From positions 1-62,104 of the forward strand of contig CANJPY010000018.1 in the NCBI GenBank assembly GCA_947476255.1: a stretch of 62,104 nucleotides of DNA. Reading direction: 5' to 3'. The position numbers were made by a program, and so were the translations under genes. The first letter of the stretch is position 1. Every line of letters begins with the position of its first letter. The notes beneath the pieces are model-generated. The model was given only the letters and a program-made list of their open reading frames with translations, did no database searches and was not told the origin of the DNA. The DNA is from Chthoniobacteraceae bacterium (GTDB lineage Bacteria; Verrucomicrobiota; Verrucomicrobiia; Chthoniobacterales; Chthoniobacteraceae). Positions 40,994 through 49,138 of this stretch are shown here, in pieces.

Positions 40994-42129
40994 TCAGAAC
41001 TCCCAGCTTTCGGCAAGGACGCACGATCATACAAGTGGACCAAGAGTGCCGCCAGACTGGCTAACAATCCCGCCCCCAACACCACATGCATCGTCGCCAG
41101 CGTCTTCGGCTTCTGATGCAACACCACAAGAACCCCCAGACTCGCCTGAAAAACCACCAAACAGCCAGTCACGATGACTCCGCGGCGGATGACGGTGTGG
41201 GCCCCGGCACTCCGCCAAATCTTCCAAACAGCTACAACCACCAAAACCACCACAAATAGGGCTCCCACACGGGTGTGGGTGAAATTGAGATCCGTGTACA
41301 AGTTGTGAACTTTCGGCAACCATCCGCCCTCAGGGTTCGCTGCTGGAAAAGTGGGTATCGCCAGTCCCGCCCCCAGATGGCGCATTGTTGCCCCAAGCAC
41401 AAGTTGGCCGTAAACCGCACCGAGGGCGAGCCAAGCCCAGCGCTTATTGACCGCAGGCACGAACACATCGCGGCAGGCGCGGTTTTTTGAAAGCAACGAG
41501 AGACGCACAGAAAGAGCTACTAAATTAATCAGGAATGCTTGAGCAACGCAGCCGTGAAGGATCCTTAATACCACCGCGACATCAACCGCCCCCGCAGTCT
41601 CCCGAGTGACGCGCAACCCCCCAAGGGTCGCTTGAATACACACCAAAACAAAAGAGCACACCGCCAGACTCCTCTCCGTTTTGCCAGTCACGGATTTCCC
41701 TCCCCCCAGAAGGCGGAGAGAAATAAGAAATGCAACGGCAGCGGGCCAGATTCCAAGATGGGCACGTAACCAAGGAGGCGCCGCGAAGAGTCCTCCAATC
41801 GAGGACGCCAACGCTGATACAGCGACAGCAATCCACAAGGCTCTCATCTGGCTCCACACCCCGGCGCACAAAACACCGACAAACACCCCGACACACAACG
41901 CAAGCAAGCGGTGCCCGTGTTCAAGGCGCACTGGAAAATTCGCCCACCACCCCTCGGGATTCACACTCCCAAAGCTCAAAGGCCAGTCTGGCACGGCCAT
42001 CCCTGCCTGCCAACTCGTGACCAAACCGCCCACGAAGATCAGGCAAAAAACCAAGGCGACAGCGCTGCGCGCCGTCCAATTAAGTTGATTAATCTTCAAG
42101 AGAATCGTTTGGAACCCCGCAGGAGCCAA
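40990..42129 (-). CDS. ctaA: Heme A synthase (CtaA/COX15)
   Basis: 379 residues with about eight helices. The N-terminal half has GGLVTSWQAGMAVPDWPLSFG and LEHGHRLLAL, the C-terminal half MRHLGAGLAIP and NFTHTRVGAL, giving paired heme-ligand histidines as in CtaA. The TTG at 42129 gives a plausible N-terminus; a second start about ten codons later cannot be excluded. It oxidises heme O to heme A. With ctaB and SCO it provides the oxidase cofactors. Confidence 0.92.
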   Translation of the reverse strand: MAPAGFQTILLKINQLNWTARSAVALVFCLIFVGGLVTSWQAGMAVPDWPLSFGSVNPEGWWANFPVRLEHGHRLLALCVGVFVGVLCAGVWSQMRALWIAVAVSALASSIGGLFAAPPWLRAHLGIWPAAVAFLISLRLLGGGKSVTGKTERSLAVCSFVLVCIQATLGGLRVTRETAGAVDVAVVLRILHGCVAQAFLINLVALSVRLSLLSKNRACRDVFVPAVNKRWAWLALGAVYGQLVLGATMRHLGAGLAIPTFPAANPEGGWLPKVHNLYTDLNFTHTRVGALFVVVLVVVAVWKIWRSAGAHTVIRRGVIVTGCLVVFQASLGVLVVLHQKPKTLATMHVVLGAGLLASLAALLVHLYDRASLPKAGSSE

Positions 42130-42205
42130 GCGACTCTGTGACGCCTCGCCAGATTCCGGTTTTCCTTGTCATCACCGCTCACACGGCAGCAAAGAACGCG
42201 CAAAA

Positions 42206-42970
42206 TCACTTGGCCGGTGCAGTCGCGGGATGCTGCATTTGGTTCAGTTCTTTCTGAAACGCATCAAATTCTTCCTGCTTCTCGACAAAGATATGCGACC
42301 GCATTGCGTAGTGACCGGCGCCACAAAGCTGGGCGCATACGATCTCATACTTGCCAAGTTTTACAGGCCGAAACCACAGGGGGACCTTGGTGCCTGGAAT
42401 CGCATCCTGGGCAACCCTCATATGGGGGATGGATACCGCATGAATCACGTCCTTGGAGGATACCTCCAAAACTACGGGCTGCTGGTTCACCACGTGCAGC
42501 TCATTCTTGGACACAATGTCGTCTTTTCCAGACTCGTCGTCCGGATCCAAACCCAACGGGTTGCTGGGAGAGACAAACTTGGCTGACTGTTTTCCAAAAA
42601 CGCCATCCGGACCCGCGTAGTGAAAGTTCCAAGCATACTGCTCGCCGATTGCACGCACACGCAGAGCCTCGGATTGATCAGGAATGTCCACCACGCGTTT
42701 GCCCCACAAAGGCACCGCAAAACCAAGGAGAAGCGATGCCTCGATAAAGATCACCGCAAACTCAGCATGGGTGGAAGCATGGCTACGCACACCGTGATAG
42801 TCGGCGTTGGGATGCTTTTTCTTATTGAACTTATAAACTGAAACCAAGAAGAAAGTCCCCCATCCCACAAACAGCACCAACATGAACCAGTGACACATCT
42901 CCAGCATGTGCTCCACCGCGCGACCATGTTCCGAGGCATTGGGGACAATCCCCATCAGCTTGTTCAGCAT
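42206..42970 (-). CDS. coxB: Cytochrome c oxidase subunit II
   Basis: 254 residues. Two N-terminal membrane helices (MCHWFMLVLFVGWGTFFLVSVYKF and AVIFIEASLLLGFAVPLW) precede a cupredoxin domain. The CuA site is complete: DVIHAVSIPHMRV, then CAQLCGAGHYAM (C-x3-C-x3-H-x2-M). There is no fused cytochrome c, so the separate cytochromes of the operon must serve as donors. A short Asp-rich insert (LDPDDESGKDD) sits in the cupredoxin domain. The gene comes after subunits I, III and IV, whereas subunit II usually precedes subunit I. Confidence 0.95.
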   Translation of the reverse strand: MLNKLMGIVPNASEHGRAVEHMLEMCHWFMLVLFVGWGTFFLVSVYKFNKKKHPNADYHGVRSHASTHAEFAVIFIEASLLLGFAVPLWGKRVVDIPDQSEALRVRAIGEQYAWNFHYAGPDGVFGKQSAKFVSPSNPLGLDPDDESGKDDIVSKNELHVVNQQPVVLEVSSKDVIHAVSIPHMRVAQDAIPGTKVPLWFRPVKLGKYEIVCAQLCGAGHYAMRSHIFVEKQEEFDAFQKELNQMQHPATAPAK

Positions 42971-42974
42971 AAAT

Positions 42975-43241
42975 TTATTTCAGGTTGGAATTCGACATCG
43001 CCCGTGCGAGCTCGGCATGCGGAGGAAGGGGAAGACGCCCCCTCTTCACCACGCTGTAACCAGCAAGTACAATAAGCCCAAGGACGCTTGCCAGAACCCC
43101 GAGCATTACAAAAATCGCGCCATTCGCAGCTTCTCCTAGCGTTCCATTGCCACCCATGCAAACGGTACACGCCTGTGATGTGCTCACAAAAACCACGAAC
43201 AACACCGTTATAAGAAACGACAGTTTGATTGAGATCTTCAT
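42975..43241 (-). CDS. Small membrane protein with CxxC motif in the cox cluster
   Basis: 88 residues starting at MKISIKLSFL; the open frame reaches 43313 but overlaps its neighbour deeply there. A signal peptide (FLITVLFVVFVSTSQA) is followed directly by CTVCMGGNG, a loop, and one membrane helix (FVMLGVLASVLGLIVLAGYSV), then a basic tail. The CxxC right after the cleavage site could bind copper or be redox active at the periplasmic face. Position between oxidase genes suggests an assembly or structural role. I know no name for it. Confidence 0.8.
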   Translation of the reverse strand: MKISIKLSFLITVLFVVFVSTSQACTVCMGGNGTLGEAANGAIFVMLGVLASVLGLIVLAGYSVVKRGRLPLPPHAELARAMSNSNLK

Positions 43242-43423
43242 GTGATAATGGACTTGGACTTGATCACGAAACGAACGCAATACACAGCCATGAGCACAGA
43301 GGCCGCGGAACATCCCAAACCCAAACCATCCGATGCCCCAGTCTTAAACGCCCACAGCGCCATTCCTGCGGAAAACAAAATTGAAACCAGAATAAACACG
43401 AGATGAAAGGCCTTGAGTGACAT
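43238..43423 (-). CDS. Tiny two-helix membrane protein in the cox cluster
   Basis: 61 residues, two hydrophobic helices (FHLVFILVSILFSAGMALWAF and CSAASVLMAVYCVRFVI) and a short basic end. It starts 3 nt after subunit IV and overlaps the next gene by 4 nt, so it is translated with the oxidase. Possibly a small oxidase or supercomplex subunit. No function is known to me. Confidence 0.75.
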   Translation of the reverse strand: MSLKAFHLVFILVSILFSAGMALWAFKTGASDGLGLGCSAASVLMAVYCVRFVIKSKSIIT

Positions 43424-43426
43424 AGA

Positions 43427-43813
43427 TCAATGTGTTGAGTAGGACGTTCCCGATACTGGATCTGAGTGGGTCAACAGAGTGAGCAGGAACAATCCCACTA
43501 CAAAGATCGCGGTCATGATTAAAAAGCGCCAGATCGTCATCTTCTCACCCTTCAAATGCATAAAAATGGCAGCCACCATCGCCGCTTTAATGGTCGCCAC
43601 AATCATCCCGACAATGATGTTCATTTGCCGAGACCCGAAATCCACATAGGACAGTCCTACGGTGATTCCGGTCAGCACCAGAAGCCCCACTCCCACCTTG
43701 ATGTAGCCACCGATGTGAGCAGCAATGTGTGCGGCTTCTGCCGCCTGATCATGTCCGTGGGCGTCATGGGCCGCCCCTGCCGGCGTAGGACTGTGTGAAT
43801 GTGATGCGCTCAT
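43427..43813 (-). CDS. Cytochrome c oxidase subunit IV family protein
   Basis: 128 residues: a His-rich N-terminus (HSHSPTPAGAAHDAHGHD) and three helices with GLSYVDFG, GMIVATIKAAMVAAIFMHLKGE, typical of prokaryotic subunit IV (CtaF/CyoD-like). It stabilises subunits I and III. It lies 2 nt after coxC. Confidence 0.9.
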   Translation of the reverse strand: MSASHSHSPTPAGAAHDAHGHDQAAEAAHIAAHIGGYIKVGVGLLVLTGITVGLSYVDFGSRQMNIIVGMIVATIKAAMVAAIFMHLKGEKMTIWRFLIMTAIFVVGLFLLTLLTHSDPVSGTSYSTH

Positions 43814-43815
43814 GC

Positions 43816-44808
43816 TTAGAGTAGATAGAAAATCGGGAATACGAAAATCCAGACGAGATCAACGAAGTGCCAGAAAAGACCCGCTATTTCCACGCGATTC
43901 GCCAAGTGTTCAGGATTGGTCTTGTACAACTGTGTTCCGCCACGGAATGGGAGCCACAAGTAAAGGAACACAATGATACCCCCGAGCACATGCAAACCGT
44001 GCAGACCTGTGATCAGGAAGTAGGTGGCGAAATAGGTGCTGTGCCTTGGAGCAAACACGCTCGCAGACTCAACATCGCTGGCTTTGATCACAGCCAACTT
44101 GGTACTCGTCGGCACTGGCCAAAAGTGGGGACGGTCGTTTTCCTTGTCGGAGGGATTGGCGTTCACGGCATCCAACTGGATCACATAATCATCCTCTGCT
44201 GGCGTCACTGCATCGTGACGACCCGTCTCATGAGCAAAGTGCTCTGCATTGTGCTCGGCCTGGTGGGCATAGTGGGACCCCTTCGGCGCATCCAGAAGGT
44301 GACCTGATATCTCCCACCTCGGACTTTGTCCGGTGTCCTTAAGGTGCTTGTTGCCCAAAAACTCCTCGTACTTCGAAGCTTCCTCTTTCTTGATAAATAC
44401 CCCGAAGTGGTTGAACTTTGCCGGCCACTCGTAGGAGAGTTTGACCGTCAAAAAGATCAGCCCGCAGACAATAGTGACGAGCATGTACAGCTTGTACTTG
44501 CCAAGTTGGCGCATCTTTAGTGCAGCCCAAGCCATCACCACGGTGATTGAGGACACAATCAAAATTGCAGTGTTCATCGTTCCGACTGGAACGTTGAGCA
44601 AACCCGCCGGCCAGTAACCTGGTTCTGCACCGAGACGCAGGAAGATATACGCTGAGAACAACCCGCCGAATAGCATCACTTCGGAGGCGAGAAACAGCCA
44701 TATTCCAAGCTTCGCACTGTAAAGGCCTGTGTCCGGGCGGGCGGAAACGGTGTGGGGAACCTCTGCATCCGTGAAAAACGGAAGGTATTTTGTAATCGGA
44801 TTAGACAT
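43816..44808 (-). CDS. coxC: Cytochrome c oxidase subunit III with a large His-rich insert
   Basis: 330 residues. The helices of subunit III are clear: LGIWLFLASEVMLFGGLFSAYI, TAILIVSSITVVMAWAAL, YKLYMLVTIVCGLIFLTVK, then TYFATYFLITGLHGLHVLGG and the end VEIAGLFWHFVDLVWIFVFP. Between helix 3 and helix 4 is a hydrophilic insert of about 120 residues (about 135-255), rich in His (for example HYAHQAEHNAEHFAHETGRH) and acidic residues. Normal five-helix subunit III is about 190-210 residues long. The insert may contact a partner such as a cytochrome c or ACIII. Confidence 0.93.
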   Translation of the reverse strand: MSNPITKYLPFFTDAEVPHTVSARPDTGLYSAKLGIWLFLASEVMLFGGLFSAYIFLRLGAEPGYWPAGLLNVPVGTMNTAILIVSSITVVMAWAALKMRQLGKYKLYMLVTIVCGLIFLTVKLSYEWPAKFNHFGVFIKKEEASKYEEFLGNKHLKDTGQSPRWEISGHLLDAPKGSHYAHQAEHNAEHFAHETGRHDAVTPAEDDYVIQLDAVNANPSDKENDRPHFWPVPTSTKLAVIKASDVESASVFAPRHSTYFATYFLITGLHGLHVLGGIIVFLYLWLPFRGGTQLYKTNPEHLANRVEIAGLFWHFVDLVWIFVFPIFYLL

Positions 44809-44866
44809 ATGTCCCTAAATTTTCAGATGGTGTACTGCCGCTCAAAAAGAGCGACACAGCCTGAAG

Positions 44867-46687
44867 CTAGTCACGGGAAGTTTGAGGATGGAAATCAGCG
44901 TGATAACCGGGAACGCTATACTCGTAGGGGCCGCGAAAAACTTCAATGGGCTTGTCGAAGTTTCCGTGTGGCGGAGGCGTTGGCGTGTCCCAATCCAGCG
45001 TCGTTGCATCCCAAGGATTGCGCCCCACCTTCTTGCCAAACTTCCAACTCGTGAAGAAATTAAAAATGAACACCAACTGGAAGAGCGCAAGAATTCCAGC
45101 AGACACAGTCATCACCTTGTTCCAGTGTAGCACGGGGCCTGCGAGTTGCTCATAGGTCACTCCCCCATCGTACCACCGACGATGCACCCCACCCATTCCT
45201 TGGATAAACATCGGGAAAAAGAGCCCGTTAATGGCTAGCAAAGAACCCCAGAAATGGACCTTCCCCAGAAATTCGCTCATCTTGCGTCCGGTCACCTTAG
45301 GATACCAGAAGTAGACACCAGCAAAAAGGCCGAAAATAGTACCGGGTGCCACAACATAGTGGAAGTGACCGATCACGTAGTAGGTGTCGTGTAAGAACAA
45401 GTCCACGGCATTGAACGCGAGCGGAATCCCAGTCAAGCCTCCAAGCCCGAACATCGGAAGAAACGATGTGGCAAACAACATGGGTGTGTTGAAACGGATA
45501 GAGCCACCCCATAGCGAAAGCAACAGCGCCGTAAGCAGAATCACAGAGGGCACCGAAATCATGATGGTGGTGACTTGGAAGAAAGCGGCAACCTTTGCGC
45601 CCATTCCCGTCATGTACATATGGTGCGCCCAAACGATGAAGGAGAGAAACCCGAGCGTAAACACGGAATAAACCATCGCTTTGTAACCATAGAGAGGCTT
45701 CCTCGTGTTGTTTGCGACAATCTCAGAAACAATTCCTATTGCAGGAAGAATGAGAACGTACACTTCAGGATGGGCCAAAAACCAAAAGAGGTGCTGCCAA
45801 AGAATAGGGCTGCCGCCGCCCGACCAAGTTTGAGCTACAGACTGACCAACGACCAAGCCGGTGGGCATGAAAAAGCTTGTGCCTAAAACACGATCCGTCA
45901 ACTGCATGAAACCAGCGGCTTCGAGGGGAGGAAAGGCAAGCACCAGCAGGAAGGCTGTGACAAACTGTGCCCAAACAAAAAAGGGCAACCGCATCCAGGT
46001 TAGACCAGGGGCACGGAGCTGGATAATCGTCGTGATAAAGTTGATGGATCCCAGTAGAGAACCGGTGATATTGAACACCATCGCAATGAGCCACATTGTC
46101 TGACCGTTCAGCCAGATGTTTCCATTCTCAAAATCAGCGATACCCGCCAACGGAGGATAGGCCGTCCAACCGGACTTGGCAGCGCTTCCCTTCAGAAAGA
46201 AACTCCCCATCATCAGCACGCAACTAGTGAAGAAGCACCAGAAGCTAGCCATGTTCAGCTTGGGAAACGCCATGTCAGGCGCCCCGATCTGTAGGGGCAC
46301 CACATAGTTGCCGAAACCAGCCACGGCCACGGGAACAATCCCGAAGAAAACCATGATTGTTCCATGCATGGCTCCAAAGACGTTGTAGCCTGCGGCAGTC
46401 AACGCTCCCGCGTCCGTCATGACGGTCTCACCAAAAACAGAGCGCAGAAAACCTCCGACAACGGGCACAGCAATCCCGGGATTAGCCAACTGCCAGCGCA
46501 TCACCAGCATCAACAGAAAGCCGAAAAACAGAAACGAAAGGCCGGTCACGCCGTACTGCAAACCGATGACTTTGTGATCGGTAGAGAACACCCACTTTTG
46601 GAGAAACCCTAATTCGTGATGATGGTGATCGGCATGAGGATCCGTACCTCCATGGTGCCCGACATCTGCGGTTGCGATGCTCGACAT
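44867..46687 (-). CDS. coxA: Cytochrome c oxidase subunit I (A-type)
   Basis: 606 residues, about 12 helices. All redox-site residues are present: MHGTIMVFF (low-spin heme His), AHPEVYVLILP (CuB His, Glu of the D channel and cross-linked Tyr), VWAHHMYMTGM (two CuB His), and HDTYYVIGHFHYV (heme ligands). The HPEVY motif and FGNYVVPLQIGAPDMAFPKLN assign it to the A1 type of heme-copper oxidases. The N-terminus is His-rich (HADHHHHELG). It reduces O2 to water and pumps protons. It is the only complete oxidase subunit I in the window. Confidence 0.97.
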   Translation of the reverse strand: MSSIATADVGHHGGTDPHADHHHHELGFLQKWVFSTDHKVIGLQYGVTGLSFLFFGFLLMLVMRWQLANPGIAVPVVGGFLRSVFGETVMTDAGALTAAGYNVFGAMHGTIMVFFGIVPVAVAGFGNYVVPLQIGAPDMAFPKLNMASFWCFFTSCVLMMGSFFLKGSAAKSGWTAYPPLAGIADFENGNIWLNGQTMWLIAMVFNITGSLLGSINFITTIIQLRAPGLTWMRLPFFVWAQFVTAFLLVLAFPPLEAAGFMQLTDRVLGTSFFMPTGLVVGQSVAQTWSGGGSPILWQHLFWFLAHPEVYVLILPAIGIVSEIVANNTRKPLYGYKAMVYSVFTLGFLSFIVWAHHMYMTGMGAKVAAFFQVTTIMISVPSVILLTALLLSLWGGSIRFNTPMLFATSFLPMFGLGGLTGIPLAFNAVDLFLHDTYYVIGHFHYVVAPGTIFGLFAGVYFWYPKVTGRKMSEFLGKVHFWGSLLAINGLFFPMFIQGMGGVHRRWYDGGVTYEQLAGPVLHWNKVMTVSAGILALFQLVFIFNFFTSWKFGKKVGRNPWDATTLDWDTPTPPPHGNFDKPIEVFRGPYEYSVPGYHADFHPQTSRD

Positions 46688-46786
46688 AGTGTTTGTCTGG
46701 TTTCGGAATTAATTGCTAAAATGTACTGGCAAGATCACCAAAGGATCTTAAGGCAAAGGATACAGTCAAAGAAGACTAAACGAAAT

Positions 46787-47242
46787 TTACTTCGCCGCCT
46801 CAGCGCCGGGCCACGCCTTCAGATCGGCCTCGGTCCAAGATGTTTTCCGTTCGAGAAATTTGGCCCGCGTTGCTTTCACGACATCGGGAGGAACCGCGGC
46901 AGAAGTGTTTCCAAAACTGCCACGGACATAGGTGATTGCTGCAGCAATCTTTTCGTCAGTCAGCAGCGCTTCCTGAGGGGGCATCACATTATTGTAAGTC
47001 ATCCCTTTCACCGTGATCGGCCCAATGACCCCCTTGAGGATCATGGCAGCAAACCGCTCGGGAGAACCTGAAACGTAGTCCGTTTGGGTCAAAGGAGGAA
47101 ACACTGGAGGCAACCCCATGCCCGTGGGTTGATGACAGGCGACACAAAGCTGCATGTAAACACTCTTGCCCAGCTCCATCTGGTCCTGCGCATGGGACGT
47201 CTGCAATAGAACCACCGAAAGCAATGCCATTAATCGTTTCAT
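46787..47242 (-). CDS. Secreted monoheme cytochrome c
   Basis: 151 residues from MKRLMALLSVVLL; the signal peptide ends near TSHAQ. The heme site is CVACHQPTGMG; the likely Met ligand lies in NVMPPQ. It is a homologue of the C-terminal domain of the diheme cytochrome encoded just upstream, sharing QPTG, FPPL, ITYVRGSFGN and the end motif WTEADLKAWP. It probably shuttles electrons to oxidase subunit II. Confidence 0.9.
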   Translation of the reverse strand: MKRLMALLSVVLLQTSHAQDQMELGKSVYMQLCVACHQPTGMGLPPVFPPLTQTDYVSGSPERFAAMILKGVIGPITVKGMTYNNVMPPQEALLTDEKIAAAITYVRGSFGNTSAAVPPDVVKATRAKFLERKTSWTEADLKAWPGAEAAK

Positions 47243-47258
47243 AATAACTGTTTCTACT

Positions 47259-48395
47259 TTATTCTGGGAAAGCTTTAAGTTCAGCCTCTGTCCACCCCGT
47301 GGCACGCGAGCCGTATTTCTTGCGCGCCTCGGCCACTTGCTCAGGCGTAATGGGCCCCGCCCCACCCCCGAAAGCCGAGCGGACATACGATGCAACCTGT
47401 GAAATTTTGTTGTCCGTGAGGACCGCACCCTGCGGCGGCATTAAATTGTTATAAAGCTTACCATCCACGGTGATCGGGCCCATGACGCCACTTAGGATAA
47501 TGGCTACCAACCTTTCTGGATTATCCTTCACGTACTCAGAGTTGACAAGCGGAGGAAACACGGGAAAAAGCCCCAGCCCCGTAGGCTGATGGCAAGCCAC
47601 ACAAATCGCCATGTACTGCGCCTTACCTGCATCAAGGTCCACAGTGGCGGAAGCAGCTTTCGCTGGGGCGCCAGCCGCAGACGCGCCTGAAGCGGATGGC
47701 GCTGCGTCTACAGCGCCCTCGATAACCGCATCCGCTGGAATTGCAAGAATCTCTGCTTCTGTCCAAGGAGCAGAACGATCTGCAAGCTGCTTTTTAAGAG
47801 CGGCCACCTTTGCCTCTGTAATCTCAGGCGCCGTATTTCCCCAAGTCGCTCTCACGTAGGAAGCGACCGCCGCAATCTTCCGGTCCGACAGGGCCTTTTC
47901 CCAAGCAGGCATGGCGCCGTTGTAGGCAGCCCCCCCAACACTGATAGGGCCGCCAAGGCCCTTGAGTAGAATACTGACGAGGCGCTTCTCGGAACCGACG
48001 ACATAATCCGTCCCAACCAACGGGGGAAACTGACCGGCAATTCCAAGCCCGCTTGCCTGGTGACAAGGCTGGCAGTTCGAATAAATGGCTTTCCCCTGTT
48101 CCACTAAGGACAACTCGACGCTCACCTGAGCCGCAGCCCCCGCACCCGCCTTTTTGGAAGAAAGCAGCGCCGGAGTGGATTCGCTCTCATTAAAGACAGC
48201 TCCGTCAAAGCCGCCGTGATAGATGCCAAAATAAACACCTGCAAAACAGATGATCGCAGCGAAAACGAGCAGTAGCCAAGGAGGCAATACCTGATTGCCC
48301 TCAATGGGATCCGAAAGTTCCCGCTTCGCCGCTGCGGTCACTTTGAGCGAATCGTGAGAATCACTGGATTGATTATGATGGGAATGATTAGACAT
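47259..48395 (-). CDS. Membrane-anchored diheme cytochrome c
   Basis: 378 residues. A cytoplasmic His/Ser-rich start, one membrane helix (LLVFAAIICFAGVYFGIY), then two homologous cytochrome c domains with CQPCHQASGLG and CVACHQPTGLG joined by an Ala-rich linker. Each domain has a MPAW/MPPQ Met region and a closing WTEAEI/WTEAEL motif. It likely wires ACIII to the oxidase. It begins 33 nt after the CcoO-like gene and is followed by the monoheme paralogue. Confidence 0.92.
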   Translation of the reverse strand: MSNHSHHNQSSDSHDSLKVTAAAKRELSDPIEGNQVLPPWLLLVFAAIICFAGVYFGIYHGGFDGAVFNESESTPALLSSKKAGAGAAAQVSVELSLVEQGKAIYSNCQPCHQASGLGIAGQFPPLVGTDYVVGSEKRLVSILLKGLGGPISVGGAAYNGAMPAWEKALSDRKIAAVASYVRATWGNTAPEITEAKVAALKKQLADRSAPWTEAEILAIPADAVIEGAVDAAPSASGASAAGAPAKAASATVDLDAGKAQYMAICVACHQPTGLGLFPVFPPLVNSEYVKDNPERLVAIILSGVMGPITVDGKLYNNLMPPQGAVLTDNKISQVASYVRSAFGGGAGPITPEQVAEARKKYGSRATGWTEAELKAFPE

Positions 48396-48428
48396 CTTTG
48401 AAAGAGGGCTTCCGTGCTCTGCCTTCGG

Positions 48429-49118
48429 TTACTTCTTTGAAGGAGCGACTGCAGCAACCGCTCCCGCTTCCTTCAAGGGAGAAGAGCGATTCAGCGAAGA
48501 CAAGTACGCCACCAAGGCCTTCGCGTCCGCGGTGGGTATAATTTCAAAACCACGCTCAGGTGCCAGGTCCACCGGAAGCTTCAGTGCATCGAGCGAAGCA
48601 TGCCCGGACACTTTCCGTTTCTCAAACAAGTGCGCGTATGAAGGCATATTTGAACCCTTCACCACCGCGGTCGGGTGGTAGAGGTGCAAAAACTGCCAGG
48701 CGCTGTCTCTTTTGGAGGGACGCACCTTGTCCAATTCAGGCTCGTTCCTCCATTTGTCAGAACCCACATTGGCCAGATCCGGCCCCAACCGCGTCGACCC
48801 AAGAACCGGTGGCAACTCAAAAATGTAATCCCGCGCCACAGTCCGACGAACGCCCCAACCACGCTCGATGTCGGCAGATTCACTGCCACGCACTACTTGA
48901 GAATGGCAGGCTTGGCAGCCTTCGGAAATGTAGACCGAACGTCCATTAGCCGCATTTCCCCCCGGCGCGGTGGGATAAACATCGGATATCACTCCATCTT
49001 CCTCCTTAAAGGACGGAATTAACGTTCCGATTTGATAATGGGGAGCTAACACTGCCACGCCGAAAGACAGCGCGAAACAGGCGAATAAACCGGTGAAAAA
49101 AGATCCAGAGCGACTCAT
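48429..49118 (-). CDS. CcoO-like membrane cytochrome c
   Basis: 229 residues with one N-terminal helix (FFTGLFACFALSFGVAVLAP). YISEGCQACHSQVVRGSESADIERGWG, then GSTRLGPDLANVG and GSNMPSYAHLF match the mono-heme subunit CcoO/FixO of cbb3 oxidases, with the heme Cys and Met in place. It follows the CcoN-like gene as in cbb3 operons, but CcoP and CcoQ are absent. With a ligand-less CcoN partner it cannot be part of a normal cbb3 oxidase. Confidence 0.9.
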   Translation of the reverse strand: MSRSGSFFTGLFACFALSFGVAVLAPHYQIGTLIPSFKEEDGVISDVYPTAPGGNAANGRSVYISEGCQACHSQVVRGSESADIERGWGVRRTVARDYIFELPPVLGSTRLGPDLANVGSDKWRNEPELDKVRPSKRDSAWQFLHLYHPTAVVKGSNMPSYAHLFEKRKVSGHASLDALKLPVDLAPERGFEIIPTADAKALVAYLSSLNRSSPLKEAGAVAAVAPSKK

Positions 49119-49138
49119 AGACAGTTTGTGTGGAAGGC

